64,000 nucleotides of DNA from Microbacterium oleivorans (GCF_013389665.1 NZ_CP058316.1:1-64000), one strand, 5' to 3'. Counted from the first letter of the stretch, positions 23,472 to 33,502 are shown. Made by a program: numbers and translations. Notes: a model not told the origin generated them from the sequence alone.

Positions 23472-24471
23472 GCGCTACCGGGTGATCCCGGTGGGGATCA
23501 CCCGCGACGGCGCCTTCGTGCTCGAGGACGACGACGCCGACAAGTTCGCGCTCGACCCCGAGCGCATGCCGGAGGTCGTCGACAACGGCACGCGCGTGCT
23601 CTGGCCGGAGCCGGGTGGGCGCCGGGAGCTGCGGGTGCGCCGCGCCGACGGCACCGTCGACTCCCTCGCCGAGATCGATGTCGTGCTGCCGATCCTCCAC
23701 GGGCCCCACGGCGAGGACGGCACCATCCAGGGCTTCTTCGACACGTTGCAGCTGCCGTACGCCGGGGGAGGCGTGTTCGATTCGGCGCTGTGCATGGACA
23801 AGCACTTCATGAAGGTCGTGCTCCAGGCCGCCGGCATTCCGGTCGCACCGTGGGTCACCGTCGACGAGGCGCGCTGGCGCCGTGATCCCGAGGGAGTGCG
23901 CGCGGATGCCGCCGCCCTCGGCGTGCCGAGCTTCGTCAAGCCCGCGCGCGCGGGATCGAGCGTCGGGGTGTCGAAGGTGCACGAGCCCGCAGAGCTCGAC
24001 GCCGCACTCGAGCTCGCGTTCGCCGAGGACGCCAAGGTCCTCATCGAGCCGGCCGTGGTCGGGCGCGAGGTGGAGGTCGCCGTCCTCGAGGGGCGCGGCG
24101 AGGAGCCCACCCGCGCGTCGCTGCCCGGCGAGATCGTGCTGACCACCCGCGAGTTCTACGATTTCGAGGGCAAGTATCTCGGCGGCGACGGGGCGGAGGT
24201 CGTGTGCCCCGCCGACGTCACCGACGGCGAGACGGCCGCGCTGCAGGCGATGGCCGTCGCGGCGTTCGAGGCGGTCGGCGGACGCGGTCTCGCGCGCGTG
24301 GACTTCTTCCAGACAGCCGACGGCCTCGTCGTCAACGAGCTCAACACGATGCCGGGGTTCACGCCCATCTCGATGTTCCCCAAGTGCTGGATCGCCTCGG
24401 GGATGAGCTACGGAGAGCTGATCGCCGAGCTGATCGAGGTCGCGCTGGCCCGCGTGCCGCAGCGCGCCTGA
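23371..24471 (+). CDS. ddl: D-alanine--D-alanine ligase
   Basis: The 366-residue ATP-grasp enzyme makes the D-Ala-D-Ala dipeptide for peptidoglycan. VLFGGRSSEHSIS opens the N-terminal domain, LHGPHGEDGTIQG is the D-alanine site, and ARVDFFQTADGLVVNELNTMPGF near the C-terminus holds the Mg-binding residues. The start ATG 23371 lies inside gpsA; moving it downstream would lose the conserved GGRSSEH motif, so the long overlap is real as read. With murA it links this block to wall synthesis. Confidence 0.96.
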   Translation: MAMTTVAVLFGGRSSEHSISSATAGGVLRAIDRERYRVIPVGITRDGAFVLEDDDADKFALDPERMPEVVDNGTRVLWPEPGGRRELRVRRADGTVDSLAEIDVVLPILHGPHGEDGTIQGFFDTLQLPYAGGGVFDSALCMDKHFMKVVLQAAGIPVAPWVTVDEARWRRDPEGVRADAAALGVPSFVKPARAGSSVGVSKVHEPAELDAALELAFAEDAKVLIEPAVVGREVEVAVLEGRGEEPTRASLPGEIVLTTREFYDFEGKYLGGDGAEVVCPADVTDGETAALQAMAVAAFEAVGGRGLARVDFFQTADGLVVNELNTMPGFTPISMFPKCWIASGMSYGELIAELIEVALARVPQRA

Positions 24472-24501
24472 GGGAGAGCGTCGCCAGCGGCGGTCGCGCT
24501 T

Positions 24502-25014
24502 TCAGGGGGCGACGGGCGAGGGGACGGGGGTCGCCTCGGCCCGGTCCACGCAGGCTCCGCCGTCGCGGGGGAGTCTCGACACCAGCGGTGAGAGCGCCTC
24601 GAGCACGTCGCGGCTCGACACGCCCTGGATCTCGTCCGAGACCTCCGTGTCGAAATAGAGCTCGACGGCCGGTTCGCGTCCGAACGTCGTCACACGGAAA
24701 CGGGGTGCCTCGGACTCGTCGATCACCCAGTCGACCCCGGAGACCGACTCGCAGCGCAGCGTGGTCGGCCCGGGGGAGGCCACACCGCACGAGAAGATCA
24801 CCGTCGTCGGATCGCCCCATGCCGCCGTGGACTGGCTGTCGGTCCAGCGGCGCTCCGCGCCCGCGACCGAGTCGGGCAGGCGCACCATCACGTCGGCGCA
24901 CGCGGTGGAGTCGGATTCGGGAGCCGCTTCCACCGACACCGTGCCCGCGCACCCGGCGAGCAGGAGCGTCGCCGAGACCAGGATCGAAACGGGGATCGTG
25001 CGGCGGCGCGGCAT
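24502..25014 (-). CDS. DUF3515-type lipoprotein
   Basis: The 170-residue protein begins with a basic region, a hydrophobic stretch and the lipobox LLLAGCAG (Cys about residue 22), so it should be lipid-anchored outside the membrane. The mature part has four further cysteines, likely two disulfides, and a pattern (ACADVMVRLP, GDPTTVIFSCGV) like actinobacterial DUF3515 proteins. ATG 25014 is used, although GGAGG sits only one base before it. The conserved place beside ddl and thiL suggests an envelope role. Function unknown. Confidence 0.75.
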   Translation of the reverse strand: MPRRRTIPVSILVSATLLLAGCAGTVSVEAAPESDSTACADVMVRLPDSVAGAERRWTDSQSTAAWGDPTTVIFSCGVASPGPTTLRCESVSGVDWVIDESEAPRFRVTTFGREPAVELYFDTEVSDEIQGVSSRDVLEALSPLVSRLPRDGGACVDRAEATPVPSPVAP

Positions 25015-25090
25015 TCCTCCAGCGTACTGCGCTCGTGAACCCGCGCCCGGCGACGCAGGGCGCAGCAGGGGGGACGGGTAGCGTGAAGGC

Positions 25091-26089
25091 ATGTCCGACC
25101 CCTCCCGTGCCACGCCCGTCGGCGAGATGACCGAGGAGGAGGTCCTGCGACGCATCCTCGCGCGGCTCGGCCCCGCCGACGTAGAGGTCGGGCCGGGCGA
25201 CGACGCCGCCGTCCTGGCCCTCGCGGACCCGCGGGTCGTTGTCACCACCGACACGCTCGTCCACGGCCCGGATTTCCGGCTGGCATGGTCGAGCGGCCTC
25301 GATCTCGGCGCCAAGTCGGCCGCCGTGAACCTCGCCGACATCGCGGCGATGGGTGCGCGGCCGGTGGCGCTGTTCGTGGCGCTGGCCATGCCCGAGGACA
25401 CGACCATCGGCTTCGTCGACGACCTCGCGACGGGACTGCGCGAGGCGTGCGACGAGCTCGCTCCCGGATGCCGCGTCGCCGGCGGCGACCTCACCGTCTC
25501 GACGACGCTGACGATCGCGGTGACCGCGGTCGGCGAGCTCGAGCCCGGGCGGCGGCCGGTGCTGCGGTCGGGTGCTCGGGCCGGCGACGCGGTGGCGATC
25601 GCCGGCGAGGTCGGGCTCGCGGCTGCAGGGCTGCAGATCCTCTTCTCGCGGTTCCGCGACGGCGCGGGCGAGCCGGTGCCGGTGGCCGTCGATACCCTGA
25701 CGGCGATCGAACGCGGGGCGGTGGCGGGGCAGCTGCGCCCGCGCCCGCCCATCGCGGCCGGTCCGGTGGCCGCCGCGGCGGGCGCCACGGCGATGATGGA
25801 CGTCTCCGATGGGCTCGTGCGCGACGCGCGTCGGATGGCGCGGGCATCGGGGGTGACCATCGACCTGCACCGCAGCACGCTCGGAGAGGACAGCGAGCGC
25901 GCCCTGCACGGCGGCGAGGATCACGCCCTGCTGGCGACGTTCCCGTCCGACGCCCCGCTGCCCGCCGGATTCCGCGTCATCGGCACCGTGGGCGAGGCCG
26001 GACCGGAGCCCCTGACCGTCGACGGGCGGGGCGAGGGGGCCGTGGGCGGGTGGGACCCCTACCGGGACTGGGACGGAGGCGGTGGCTGA
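25091..26089 (+). CDS. thiL: Thiamine-phosphate kinase
   Basis: The 332-residue kinase phosphorylates thiamine monophosphate to the active diphosphate. GPGDDAAVLA near residue 38, TTDTLVHGPDF and AVNLADIAAMGARP are ThiL/PurM-family signatures for Mg-ATP binding, and VAGGDLT and MMDVSDGL complete the active site. It meets rsmD tail to tail with 3 bp between stops and no visible terminator. Confidence 0.94.
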   Translation: MSDPSRATPVGEMTEEEVLRRILARLGPADVEVGPGDDAAVLALADPRVVVTTDTLVHGPDFRLAWSSGLDLGAKSAAVNLADIAAMGARPVALFVALAMPEDTTIGFVDDLATGLREACDELAPGCRVAGGDLTVSTTLTIAVTAVGELEPGRRPVLRSGARAGDAVAIAGEVGLAAAGLQILFSRFRDGAGEPVPVAVDTLTAIERGAVAGQLRPRPPIAAGPVAAAAGATAMMDVSDGLVRDARRMARASGVTIDLHRSTLGEDSERALHGGEDHALLATFPSDAPLPAGFRVIGTVGEAGPEPLTVDGRGEGAVGGWDPYRDWDGGGG

Positions 26090-26092
26090 GCG

Positions 26093-26656
26093 CTACCGGT
26101 CGACGCGCTCGAACCACCACAGGGCGGTGTCGCCGTAGCGCTTCGACCGCAGCGGCGCGAGTGCGCCGGGAACGACCGGTTCGGTCGATCGCGCCGCGCG
26201 TTCGACGATCACGAGCGCGCCGTCCTCGGCGGCGTCGCCGACGGCCCCCAGCGTCTGCGCGAGGGCGGTGTCGTCGAGGTCGTACGGCGGGTCGAGGAAG
26301 ACGAGGTCGAAGCGCAGCGTGGTGGACTGCAGGAACGCGTCGGCGCTGAGGCGGTGCACACGCACCGTGGCGCCGGGCACGGCGCGCGCGACGGTACGGG
26401 CGTTGCGCTCGGTCACGTCCGCAGCCGCGGCCGCCTTCTCGACGAGGTCGGCCGACGCCGCGCCCCGGCTGAGGGCCTCCAGGCCGAGGGCACCCGATCC
26501 GGCGTACAGATCGAGGACCCGCGCACCGGGGATCGCGCCGGCGGCATCGAGAGCGCCGAACAGGGACTCGCGCACGCGGTCGCTCGTGGGGCGCGTTCCC
26601 CGGTCGGGGACGGTCAGCGTGAGCGAGCCCGCGGCGCCGGCGATGATGCGTGTCAC
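26093..26656 (-). CDS. rsmD: 16S rRNA (guanine(966)-N(2))-methyltransferase
   Basis: The 187-residue SAM-dependent enzyme methylates G966 of 16S rRNA. DLYAGSGALGLEALSRGA is the SAM-binding loop and VFLDPPYD the DPPY catalytic motif for N2-guanine methylation. The start is GTG 26656, overlapping the stop of the upstream acyltransferase by 4 bp. In many genomes rsmD neighbours recG and coaD, as here, on the opposite strand. Confidence 0.93.
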   Translation of the reverse strand: MTRIIAGAAGSLTLTVPDRGTRPTSDRVRESLFGALDAAGAIPGARVLDLYAGSGALGLEALSRGAASADLVEKAAAAADVTERNARTVARAVPGATVRVHRLSADAFLQSTTLRFDLVFLDPPYDLDDTALAQTLGAVGDAAEDGALVIVERAARSTEPVVPGALAPLRSKRYGDTALWWFERVDR

Positions 26657-27249
26657 GGCGACGTCCGCTCGGGCGTGGTCCCCTCGTCGCGCAGTCGAGG
26701 CTCGCTGCGCAGCTCGGGACGGAAGCCCGCCTTGTCGGCGTAGAAGGAGCGGATGACGGACATGTCTGCGCCGACGTCTCCCGTCAGCTCGATCGTCGGG
26801 CCGAGGCCGGTGGTCATGGTCGTGCGGTCGACGTAGCCGAGGGTGACCGGCAGACCTGCCGACCGCGCGATGCGGTAGAAGCCGGACTTCCACCCGTTCC
26901 GCGATCCGCGCGTGCCGTCGGGCGTGATGACGAGCCCGAACACGTCGCCGGCGGCGATCTGCGTCAGGACGTCGTCGACCACGCGGGAGGGGTCGTCGCG
27001 GTCGACGGGGATGCCGCCGAGCCGGCGCATCGGCGCGTTCCGCCAGCCGTGGAAGAGGCTCTTCTTGCCCAGCCATCGGATGGGGATCTGCAGACGCCAG
27101 GCGATGGCCAGCATCAGCACGAAGTCCCAGTTCGACGTGTGCGGTGCCCCGATCAGGATGGTCGGCCGCGTCGGGGCGGGGGTGCTGACGAGGCGCCAAC
27201 GGCTGAACGTCCAGAACAGGCGGGCGAGCGCGCGTCGAAGCATCCTCAT
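26653..27249 (-). CDS. PlsC-like lysophospholipid acyltransferase
   Basis: The 198-residue protein has the acyltransferase HX4D motif (PHTSNWDF, His37 and Asp42) and TPDGTRG in place of PEGT. There is no clear transmembrane span beyond the N-terminal basic amphipathic stretch. It is shorter than the plsC product at 21581 and resembles the small acyltransferase family that acts on lipids of unknown type. It is translationally coupled to rsmD through a 4-bp overlap. Acyl donor and acceptor are unknown. Confidence 0.78.
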   Translation of the reverse strand: MRMLRRALARLFWTFSRWRLVSTPAPTRPTILIGAPHTSNWDFVLMLAIAWRLQIPIRWLGKKSLFHGWRNAPMRRLGGIPVDRDDPSRVVDDVLTQIAAGDVFGLVITPDGTRGSRNGWKSGFYRIARSAGLPVTLGYVDRTTMTTGLGPTIELTGDVGADMSVIRSFYADKAGFRPELRSEPRLRDEGTTPERTSP

Positions 27250-27305
27250 ACCGTACGGCCTTCGACGGCCGCGGCGTGTCGGCGGCGGTGCCTAGACTCG
27301 TCGTC

Positions 27306-29465
27306 ATGCCGAAGGTCGTCCTCGAAACACGCCTCGCGGATGCTGTGGGCGAGAAGGTCGCCGGTACGCTGGCTCGCGCATTCGACATGGTCACGGTGGG
27401 CGACCTGCTCGCGCACTATCCGCGCCGGTACGCCCGCCGCGGCGAGCTCACTCCGATCTCGTCGCTCCCCGTGGGCGAGATGGCCACCATCGTGGCCGAG
27501 GTGCAGTCGGTCTCGGAGCGTCCGATGCGTCAGCGGAAAGGATCGCTGCTCGAGGTCGTCATCAGCGACGGGGTCGGCACGGCGAGCCTGACGTTCTTCG
27601 GTCAGAAGTGGCGGCTGCAAGAGCTGCGGCCCGGACGGCAGGGCATCTTCTCCGGCAAGGTCGGCGTGTTCAAAGGCAAGCAGCAGTTCGCCCACCCCGA
27701 CTACGAGCTGTTCGACGACGAGCTCGAAGCGCGCGTGACGGCGGTCGCGCGCAGCCTCGAGCCCATCCCGATCTATCCGGCGACGAGCACCGTCACCAGT
27801 TGGCAGATCCGCAAGATCATCGCCGATGTCGTCGCCAGGCTCGGCGAGGTCCCCGACCCGCTCCCCGATGAGCTGCGCGAGCGCGAGCAGCTGCTGGACG
27901 CGCGCACGGCCCTCGTGCAGGTGCACACCCCCGCGCTGCCCGAGCACGTCGCCCCGGCCTTCTCCACGCTGCGCATGCATGAGGCGTTCGTGCTGCAGGC
28001 TGCGCTGCTGCAGCACCGCGTCCAGGTGCGTCAGCTCGCAGCGACGACGCGTCCTGCCGGCGACCTCCTGGCCTCCTTCGACGCGGCGCTGCCCTTCGAG
28101 CGGACCCCCGATCAGGTCTCGGTGGGCGAGACCATCGCCGCCGACCTCGAGCACGAGTGGCCCATGAACCGTCTGGTCCAGGGCGAGGTGGGGTCGGGCA
28201 AGACCCTCGTGGCGCTGCGCGCCATGCTGCAGGTCGCGCAGTCGGGCGGTCAGTCCGCGCTCATCGCTCCGACCGAGGTGCTCGCCGCCCAGCACGTGCG
28301 TTCCATCGCGCGCATGCTCGGACCGCGGCTGGCCCCCGAGCTGATGCCGACGCTGCTGACCGGTGCCCAGTCGGCGGGTGAACGTCGCAAGGCGGCCCTG
28401 CGGGCCGCCTCGGGCCAGGCGCGGATCGTGGTCGGCACGCACGCGCTGCTGAGCGCGTCGACGACGTTCGCCGACCTCGGTCTGGTCGTGGTCGACGAGC
28501 AGCATCGTTTCGGCGTGGAGCAGCGCGAGGCGCTGCGCGCGAAGGGGACGTCTCCGCACGTGCTGGTCCTCACCGCCACCCCCATTCCGCGCACGGTCGC
28601 CATGACCGTGTTCGGCGATCTCGACGTCTCGACCATCCGGACGATGCCCACCGGCCGTGCGGGGATCACCACGTTCGTCGCGCCCCTCGCCGAGAAGCCC
28701 GGCTGGTTCGGTCGCGTGTGGGAGCGGGTGGCCGAGGAGGTGGCGCAGGGGCGGCAGGCCTTCGTCGTGTGCGCGGCCATCGACGCCGAGAAGTCCGTGG
28801 TCGACGACACCGACGACGCAGGCGTGCTCGAGGACGGCACCCGCACCCGCACGCGGTGGGGCGTGGTCCAAGCGCGGGCGCTCCTCGACCAGCACCCCGC
28901 GTTCGCGGACCTGAGGGTGGCGACCCTGCACGGCAAGATGCCGGCTGACGAGAAGGACGCCGTCATGCAGGCCTTCGCGCGCGGAGAGATCGACGTGCTG
29001 GTGGCCACGACCGTCGTCGAGGTGGGCGTGGACGTGCCGAACGCCTCGACCATGGTGATCCTCGAGGCCGAGCGGTTCGGGGTGTCGCAGCTGCACCAGC
29101 TGCGCGGCCGCGTCGGCCGCGGCAGCGTTCCGGGCCTGTGCCTGCTCGTGACGGAGGCCGATCCCGACACCTCCGCCCGCTCGCGCGTCGAGGCGGTCGC
29201 CGCGACGCTGGACGGGTTCTCGCTCGCGGAGGTCGACCTGGAGCTGCGCGGCGAGGGCGACGTGCTCGGCGACGCGCAGTCGGGCGGGCGCTCGTCGTTG
29301 CGGCTGCTGCGGGTCGTCGCGGACGCCGACCTCATCGCGCAGGCCAGGGAGGAGGCGGCGCGAGTGCTGGAGGACGACCCCGACCTCTCGCGGCATCCGG
29401 GTCTGGCCGATGCCATCGCCCGGCGCCTCGGCGAAGACGAACGCAGCGCGCTGCACAGGAACTAG
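27306..29465 (+). CDS. recG: ATP-dependent DNA helicase RecG
   Basis: This 719-residue helicase remodels stalled forks and branched recombination intermediates. The N-terminal wedge (OB) domain spans about 50-160; the helicase core has GEVGSGKT (Walker A, about 294-301), DEQHRFGV (motif II with DEQH) and LTATPIPRT (motif III). The later QLRGRVGRG and the C-terminal TRG-type region with [13 protein letters not shown] are typical of RecG. ATG 27306 is taken. coaD starts 10 bp downstream. Confidence 0.96.
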   Translation: MPKVVLETRLADAVGEKVAGTLARAFDMVTVGDLLAHYPRRYARRGELTPISSLPVGEMATIVAEVQSVSERPMRQRKGSLLEVVISDGVGTASLTFFGQKWRLQELRPGRQGIFSGKVGVFKGKQQFAHPDYELFDDELEARVTAVARSLEPIPIYPATSTVTSWQIRKIIADVVARLGEVPDPLPDELREREQLLDARTALVQVHTPALPEHVAPAFSTLRMHEAFVLQAALLQHRVQVRQLAATTRPAGDLLASFDAALPFERTPDQVSVGETIAADLEHEWPMNRLVQGEVGSGKTLVALRAMLQVAQSGGQSALIAPTEVLAAQHVRSIARMLGPRLAPELMPTLLTGAQSAGERRKAALRAASGQARIVVGTHALLSASTTFADLGLVVVDEQHRFGVEQREALRAKGTSPHVLVLTATPIPRTVAMTVFGDLDVSTIRTMPTGRAGITTFVAPLAEKPGWFGRVWERVAEEVAQGRQAFVVCAAIDAEKSVVDDTDDAGVLEDGTRTRTRWGVVQARALLDQHPAFADLRVATLHGKMPADEKDAVMQAFARGEIDVLVATTVVEVGVDVPNASTMVILEAERFGVSQLHQLRGRVGRGSVPGLCLLVTEADPDTSARSRVEAVAATLDGFSLAEVDLELRGEGDVLGDAQSGGRSSLRLLRVVADADLIAQAREEAARVLEDDPDLSRHPGLADAIARRLGEDERSALHRN

Positions 29466-29475
29466 GCTCGGATCC

Positions 29476-29973
29476 ATGAGCAACCGGATCGCGGTCGTCC
29501 CCGGCTCCTTCGATCCGCCGACCCTCGGCCATCTCGACGTCATCCGCCGGGCGGCGGGTCTCTACGACCAGCTGCACGTCCTCGTCGTGCACAATCCCGG
29601 CAAAGAGGCCATGCTGCCGATCGCTCAGCGGCAAGCGCTGCTGGAGCAGTCGATAGATGACGCCGGCATCGAGGGCGAGATCGTCGTGGCGGCGTGGAGC
29701 ATGGGCCTCCTCGTCGACTACGCGACCGATGTGGGTGCGGGCATCCTCGTGAAGGGCATCCGTTCGCAGGTCGACGTCGCCTACGAGACTCCGATGGCGA
29801 TCGTCAACCGTCATCTCGCGCAGATAGAGACCGTGTTCCTGCTGCCCGATCCGGCGCACGCGCTCGTCTCGAGCTCGCTCGTCCGTCAGGTGGCGTCTCT
29901 GGGAGGCGACGTCTCGCCCTTCGTGCCCGCCCCGGTCGCACGCTTCCTCGACACCGGATCGCGCGGTATCTGA
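29476..29973 (+). CDS. coaD: Phosphopantetheine adenylyltransferase
   Basis: The 165-residue enzyme joins ATP and 4'-phosphopantetheine to form dephospho-Co[13 protein letters not shown] holds the nucleotidyltransferase TxGH motif (16-19). [12 protein letters not shown] and the [23 protein letters not shown]-terminal region fit CoaD closely. ATG 29476 is 10 bp after recG, so the two are probably co-transcribed. Confidence 0.96.
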   Translation: MSNRIAVVPGSFDPPTLGHLDVIRRAAGLYDQLHVLVVHNPGKEAMLPIAQRQALLEQSIDDAGIEGEIVVAAWSMGLLVDYATDVGAGILVKGIRSQVDVAYETPMAIVNRHLAQIETVFLLPDPAHALVSSSLVRQVASLGGDVSPFVPAPVARFLDTGSRGI

Positions 29974-30008
29974 GACCACCCGCGATGCGGCGACTACCAT
30001 TGTCGATC

Positions 30009-30575
30009 GTGGGTAGAAAGCACGTCACCGGACCATTCGTCATCCCCGCGCACGACATCGTGCGCCAGCCGGGGGAGATGCGGGAGTTCGCGTTCAGCGT
30101 CCCCGCGCCCGCGAAGTGGGGCGAGGGCCTCGTCTTCGTGCCCGAGGGGCAGTCCGTCGACCTCGAGGTCCGCCTCGAGTCGGTGCACGAGGGCGTTCTC
30201 GTGACGGCGGAGGCCGACACGTTCTACGAGGGGGTGTGCGGGCGCTGCCTCACCGACCTGACACACCCGCTCCGAATCGAGTTTCAGGAGCTCTTCGGGT
30301 ATTCTGGAGATGAAGCGTCCGACTTCGAGGTTCAAGACGACCACGTGGATCTTGAAACTCCGGTCAGGGATTCGATCGTCCTGGCGCTTCCGTTCCAGCC
30401 GGTGTGTCAGCCGGACTGCCCCGGGCTCGACCCGGAGACGGGCGAGAAGGTGGCGCCGGGAACGCAGTCTGCGGAGCAGACGCCGATCGATCCGCGCTGG
30501 GCCGCGCTGACGGCCTACACCCCAGACCACGACGACGCAGAGAACCGCGTCGCCACCGATACAGAGAAGAGCTAG
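30009..30575 (+). CDS. yceD: YceD family (DUF177) protein
   Basis: The 188-residue protein is of the DUF177 family, which occurs next to rpmF and has been linked to 23S rRNA accumulation. GVCGRCLTDL and CQPDCPGL supply a probable four-cysteine zinc site. I take GTG 30009 as the start because TACCAT (29994-29999) would place a leaderless transcript there; ATG 29985 and TTG 30000 are alternatives in the same frame. It ends 2 bp before rpmF, as expected for this pair. Confidence 0.88.
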   Translation: MGRKHVTGPFVIPAHDIVRQPGEMREFAFSVPAPAKWGEGLVFVPEGQSVDLEVRLESVHEGVLVTAEADTFYEGVCGRCLTDLTHPLRIEFQELFGYSGDEASDFEVQDDHVDLETPVRDSIVLALPFQPVCQPDCPGLDPETGEKVAPGTQSAEQTPIDPRWAALTAYTPDHDDAENRVATDTEKS

Positions 30576-30577
30576 CC

Positions 30578-30787
30578 ATGGCAGGTAACCCCCCGAAGCG
30601 GAAGGTCTCCCGCTCCAACACGCGTTCGCGTCGTGCGCAGTGGAAGGCCGAGGCTCCCACGCTCGTCAAGACCATCGAGAACGGCAAGGTCGTCTACAGC
30701 CGTCCTCACCAGGCGAAGGTCGTCACCGACTCGCAGGGCACCGAGCTGTTCCTCGAGTACAAGGGTCGCAAGGTCGCCGACGTCTGA
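30578..30787 (+). CDS. rpmF: 50S ribosomal protein L32
   Basis: The 69-residue basic protein MAGNPPKRKVSRSNTRSRRA onward is a typical L32 start. It lacks the four zinc-binding cysteines found in some L32 proteins, so it is the C-minus, zinc-independent paralogue; a C-plus copy may exist elsewhere. It sits in the yceD-rpmF-rnc-mutM order, 2 bp after yceD. Confidence 0.96.
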   Translation: MAGNPPKRKVSRSNTRSRRAQWKAEAPTLVKTIENGKVVYSRPHQAKVVTDSQGTELFLEYKGRKVADV

Positions 30788-30797
30788 CGTCCGCGGC

Positions 30798-31490
30798 GTG
30801 ACCGACATCTCCGTGGAGCGCACCGCGCTCACCGACAAGCTCGGGGTCGACATCGACCCCGAGCTTCTGTCGCTCGCGCTGACGCACCGCTCCCACGCGT
30901 ACGAGAATGGCGGCTCGCCTCATAACGAGCGCCTGGAGTTCCTCGGGGACTCCATTCTCGGGCAGGCGGTGACGGTGCACCTGTTCCGCACGCACCCCGA
31001 CCTCGACGAGGGCTCGCTCGCCAAGCGGCGGGCGAGCGTGGTCTCGACCGTCGCGTTGGCCGAGGTCGCGCGCGCGATCGGGCTGGGGGAGCACATCCTG
31101 CTCGGCCGCGGTGAGACCCAGACGGGCGGGCGCGACAAGGACTCGATCCTCGCCGACGCCATGGAGGCCGTCATCGGGGCGGCGTTCCTGTCCGCAGGCC
31201 CGGATCGCGCGCAAGAACTCGTGCTCCGCCTGGTCGCCCCACTCCTCGCGGACCCCGCGCGCTACGGTGCGGCGATGGATCCGAAGACGTCCCTTCAGGA
31301 GCTCGCGGCACACCTGAGCCTCGCGCCGCCGGTGTACCGCGTCGAGGCCTCGGGCCCCGACCACAACCGCGTCTTCACGGCGACCGTGACGGTCGGCGAT
31401 GTCGCACGCGACGGGATGGGCTCGAGCAAGAAGCAGGCCGAGATGGCCGCCGCCCTCGCCGTGTGGCACGTGCTCTCCGCCCGTGCCTGA
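30798..31490 (+). CDS. rnc: Ribonuclease III
   Basis: The 230-residue enzyme cuts double-stranded RNA in rRNA and mRNA maturation. NERLEFLGDSILG (about 36-48) is the catalytic signature, with the second acidic pair in DAMEAVIGA. The C-terminal double-stranded-RNA-binding domain includes GSSKKQAEMAAA. The start is GTG 30798, 10 bp after rpmF, and the gene overlaps mutM by 8 bp. Confidence 0.96.
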   Translation: MTDISVERTALTDKLGVDIDPELLSLALTHRSHAYENGGSPHNERLEFLGDSILGQAVTVHLFRTHPDLDEGSLAKRRASVVSTVALAEVARAIGLGEHILLGRGETQTGGRDKDSILADAMEAVIGAAFLSAGPDRAQELVLRLVAPLLADPARYGAAMDPKTSLQELAAHLSLAPPVYRVEASGPDHNRVFTATVTVGDVARDGMGSSKKQAEMAAALAVWHVLSARA

Positions 31491-32379
31491 GCTTCCCGAG
31501 GTCGAGGTGGTCCGCGCTGGTCTCGCCCCCGCGCTCGTGGGGGCTCGCATCGAGGCGTGCACCGTGCTCGATGCGCGAGCACTCACTCGGCATCCGGGAA
31601 CGCCGGCATCGTTCGAGGGTGAGCTGGTGGGCCGCTCGATCGCCGGTGCGGCGCGACGCGGGAAGTTCCTCTGGTTCCCGATCGCGGGCGTTCCACGTGC
31701 CGTCGTCGCACACCTCGGGATGAGCGGGCAGATGCTGCTGCGCGAGTCCGGATCGCCCACCGAGCGGCACGAGCGGATCCGATGGGACATCGTGCATCCG
31801 GGGCACGGCGAGCTGTCGGTCCTCTTCGTGGATCAGCGCACGTTCGGCTCCCTCGCCGTCGACGACCTCCTGCCCGCGCCCGACGGCGCTGCGGGTGGGC
31901 GTGGCACCGACGAAGCCCTGGTGCCCGGCCAGGTGGCCCACATCGCCCGTGACCCGCTCGATCCCGCGTTCGATCGACGACGGTTCCACAGCGAGGCGGC
32001 ACGCCGGTCCTCAGCGATCAAGCGCGTGCTCCTCGATCAGGCGTTCGTCAGCGGGATCGGCAACATCTACGCCGACGAGGCGCTCTGGGCCGCGCGCATC
32101 CACCCGGAGACCCCCGCCTCGTCGCTCTCGCGAGCTTCGCGGGAACGTCTTCTCGAGAGCGTGGTCGAGGTGATGACGAAGGCTCTGGCCGAGGGGGGCA
32201 CGAGCTTCGACACGCAGTACGTCAACGTCAACGGGCAGGCCGGGTACTTCGCCCACTCGCTCGAGGCCTACGGCCGCACCGGTGCGCCCTGCTCGCGATG
32301 CGGCTCGGCCATCGTGCGAGTCGCATTCACGAACCGGTCCTCGCACTACTGCCCGAGGTGTCAGCGCCGCCGTCGGTGA
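31483..32379 (+). CDS. mutM: Formamidopyrimidine-DNA glycosylase
   Basis: The 298-residue enzyme removes oxidised purines such as 8-oxoguanine and nicks the strand. The N-terminus (M)PELPEVE carries the catalytic Pro2 and Glu3. A helix-two-turn-helix and the C-terminal zinc finger (CSRCG ... YCPRCQ) complete the family. The start is GTG 31483 within the rnc end. Its own 3' end overlaps the convergent GNAT gene by 53 bp, covering the zinc-finger codons. Confidence 0.96.
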   Translation: MPELPEVEVVRAGLAPALVGARIEACTVLDARALTRHPGTPASFEGELVGRSIAGAARRGKFLWFPIAGVPRAVVAHLGMSGQMLLRESGSPTERHERIRWDIVHPGHGELSVLFVDQRTFGSLAVDDLLPAPDGAAGGRGTDEALVPGQVAHIARDPLDPAFDRRRFHSEAARRSSAIKRVLLDQAFVSGIGNIYADEALWAARIHPETPASSLSRASRERLLESVVEVMTKALAEGGTSFDTQYVNVNGQAGYFAHSLEAYGRTGAPCSRCGSAIVRVAFTNRSSHYCPRCQRRRR

Positions 32380-33454
32380 CGCGCTTCTGCCACGCGCCTT
32401 CGTAGGACACTGCGGCGAAACCGATCGCCTCGTTGATGTCGAGCATCGGACGGTTCTCTTCGGCGTTGTAGGTGATGACCCGAGGGGAGGCCGGAGCGAT
32501 CCCGCGCCACGCGACGAGTGCCGCGCACTTGACGAGCATCCCGAGCCGGTGACCCCGATGCGCCGCCGCGACGAGCGTGTCGTGCTGGTGTGTCGCGCGC
32601 GTGCGGTCGGCGCCGATCATCAATTCGGTGAACGCCGCGAGTCGTCCCGTCTCGATGTGCTGCGCTGCGGTCACCAGCAGCGTCTGGGCGGCATCGACGT
32701 AGCGTGCGTCGTGACGGGCGAGGCGCGCGGCATCCCAGATCTCCTCGTCGACGTCGAGGGCGGCAGCCGGGGCATCGGTCGACATGCGCGATTTGAGCCA
32801 CGCGTATCCGTCGACGTATTCCGTCGGTGTCGGCGCAGTCCATGAGACCACCCGGTAGCCGGATGCGGCCTCGGTGGCGCGGAGCAGATGCGCGTCGACC
32901 GTGGCCGCGGCCGAGGCGAGGTCGAGCACGCTCTTGCGGTAGATCTGCTCCAGCCGGTACCCGTGCCCCAGGAGGAAGCGCGCAGCGCGGTCGAGCGGGA
33001 CCTCACCGTGACCCGTCGGAGCCGGCAGACGTTCGCCGGTCCGCTCGGGGTGCTGTACGTAGGACTGCAGCGCGTGACGGTCATGGGCCAGCGCGGTCTG
33101 CTCGATGAGCTGAAGGGCCGCTGCGCCGATGCCTCGGCCGTGGACCTCCCGCAGCAGCTCGATGAACCAGAAGGCGGTGTCGGACCCGTCCTCGTGGGGG
33201 ATGTCGAGGCCCGCACGGCCCACGAGGCGACCCGCCCAAACGGCAAGCCACAGGTAGCGCGTCTCGTCGGGCGTCGGTCGGTAGTGGGGGAGCAGCTCTT
33301 CGGGGCGGACCGAGTCGTCGTCGTCGCCCGCGATCTCCCGATAGACGAGATTGCGTACGCGGGTCATCTCGTTGAAGTCCATCGCGCCCGGACCGCGCAG
33401 GTCGACGGGTACGGGCAGAGGACGCAGCTCGAGCTGCGCGGTGGTGTCGTTCAT
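32327..33454 (-). CDS. Double-domain GNAT family N-acetyltransferase
   Basis: The 375-residue protein holds two tandem acetyltransferase folds. The first (about 20-190) has the acetyl-CoA loop VHGRGIGAAALQ; the second (about 200-365) has AAHRGHRLGMLVKC and NAEENRPMLDINEAIGF. Tandem GNATs include mycothiol synthase MshD, but this protein is longer and the motifs fit a general actinobacterial group of unknown substrate. ATG 33454 follows GGAGAAG. It is the last gene of a minus-strand cassette lying between mutM and smc. Its 3' end overlaps mutM by 53 bp. Confidence 0.8.
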   Translation of the reverse strand: MNDTTAQLELRPLPVPVDLRGPGAMDFNEMTRVRNLVYREIAGDDDDSVRPEELLPHYRPTPDETRYLWLAVWAGRLVGRAGLDIPHEDGSDTAFWFIELLREVHGRGIGAAALQLIEQTALAHDRHALQSYVQHPERTGERLPAPTGHGEVPLDRAARFLLGHGYRLEQIYRKSVLDLASAAATVDAHLLRATEAASGYRVVSWTAPTPTEYVDGYAWLKSRMSTDAPAAALDVDEEIWDAARLARHDARYVDAAQTLLVTAAQHIETGRLAAFTELMIGADRTRATHQHDTLVAAAHRGHRLGMLVKCAALVAWRGIAPASPRVITYNAEENRPMLDINEAIGFAAVSYEGAWQKRVTDGGADTSGSSARTGS

Positions 33455-33502
33455 GTTCTTCTCCGGGTGGTGCGGGGCCCCGGAGCCGGGGCCCCGCACG
33501 GT

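Noticed and set aside
24472..24501. Terminator between ddl and the DUF3515 gene
   Set aside because: The GC-rich dyad near 24478-24502 pairs imperfectly and has no loop or tail convincing enough to list.
27246..29543. 765-codon minus-strand frame opposite recG
   Set aside because: RecG is unmistakable on the plus strand; the antisense product is compositionally biased.
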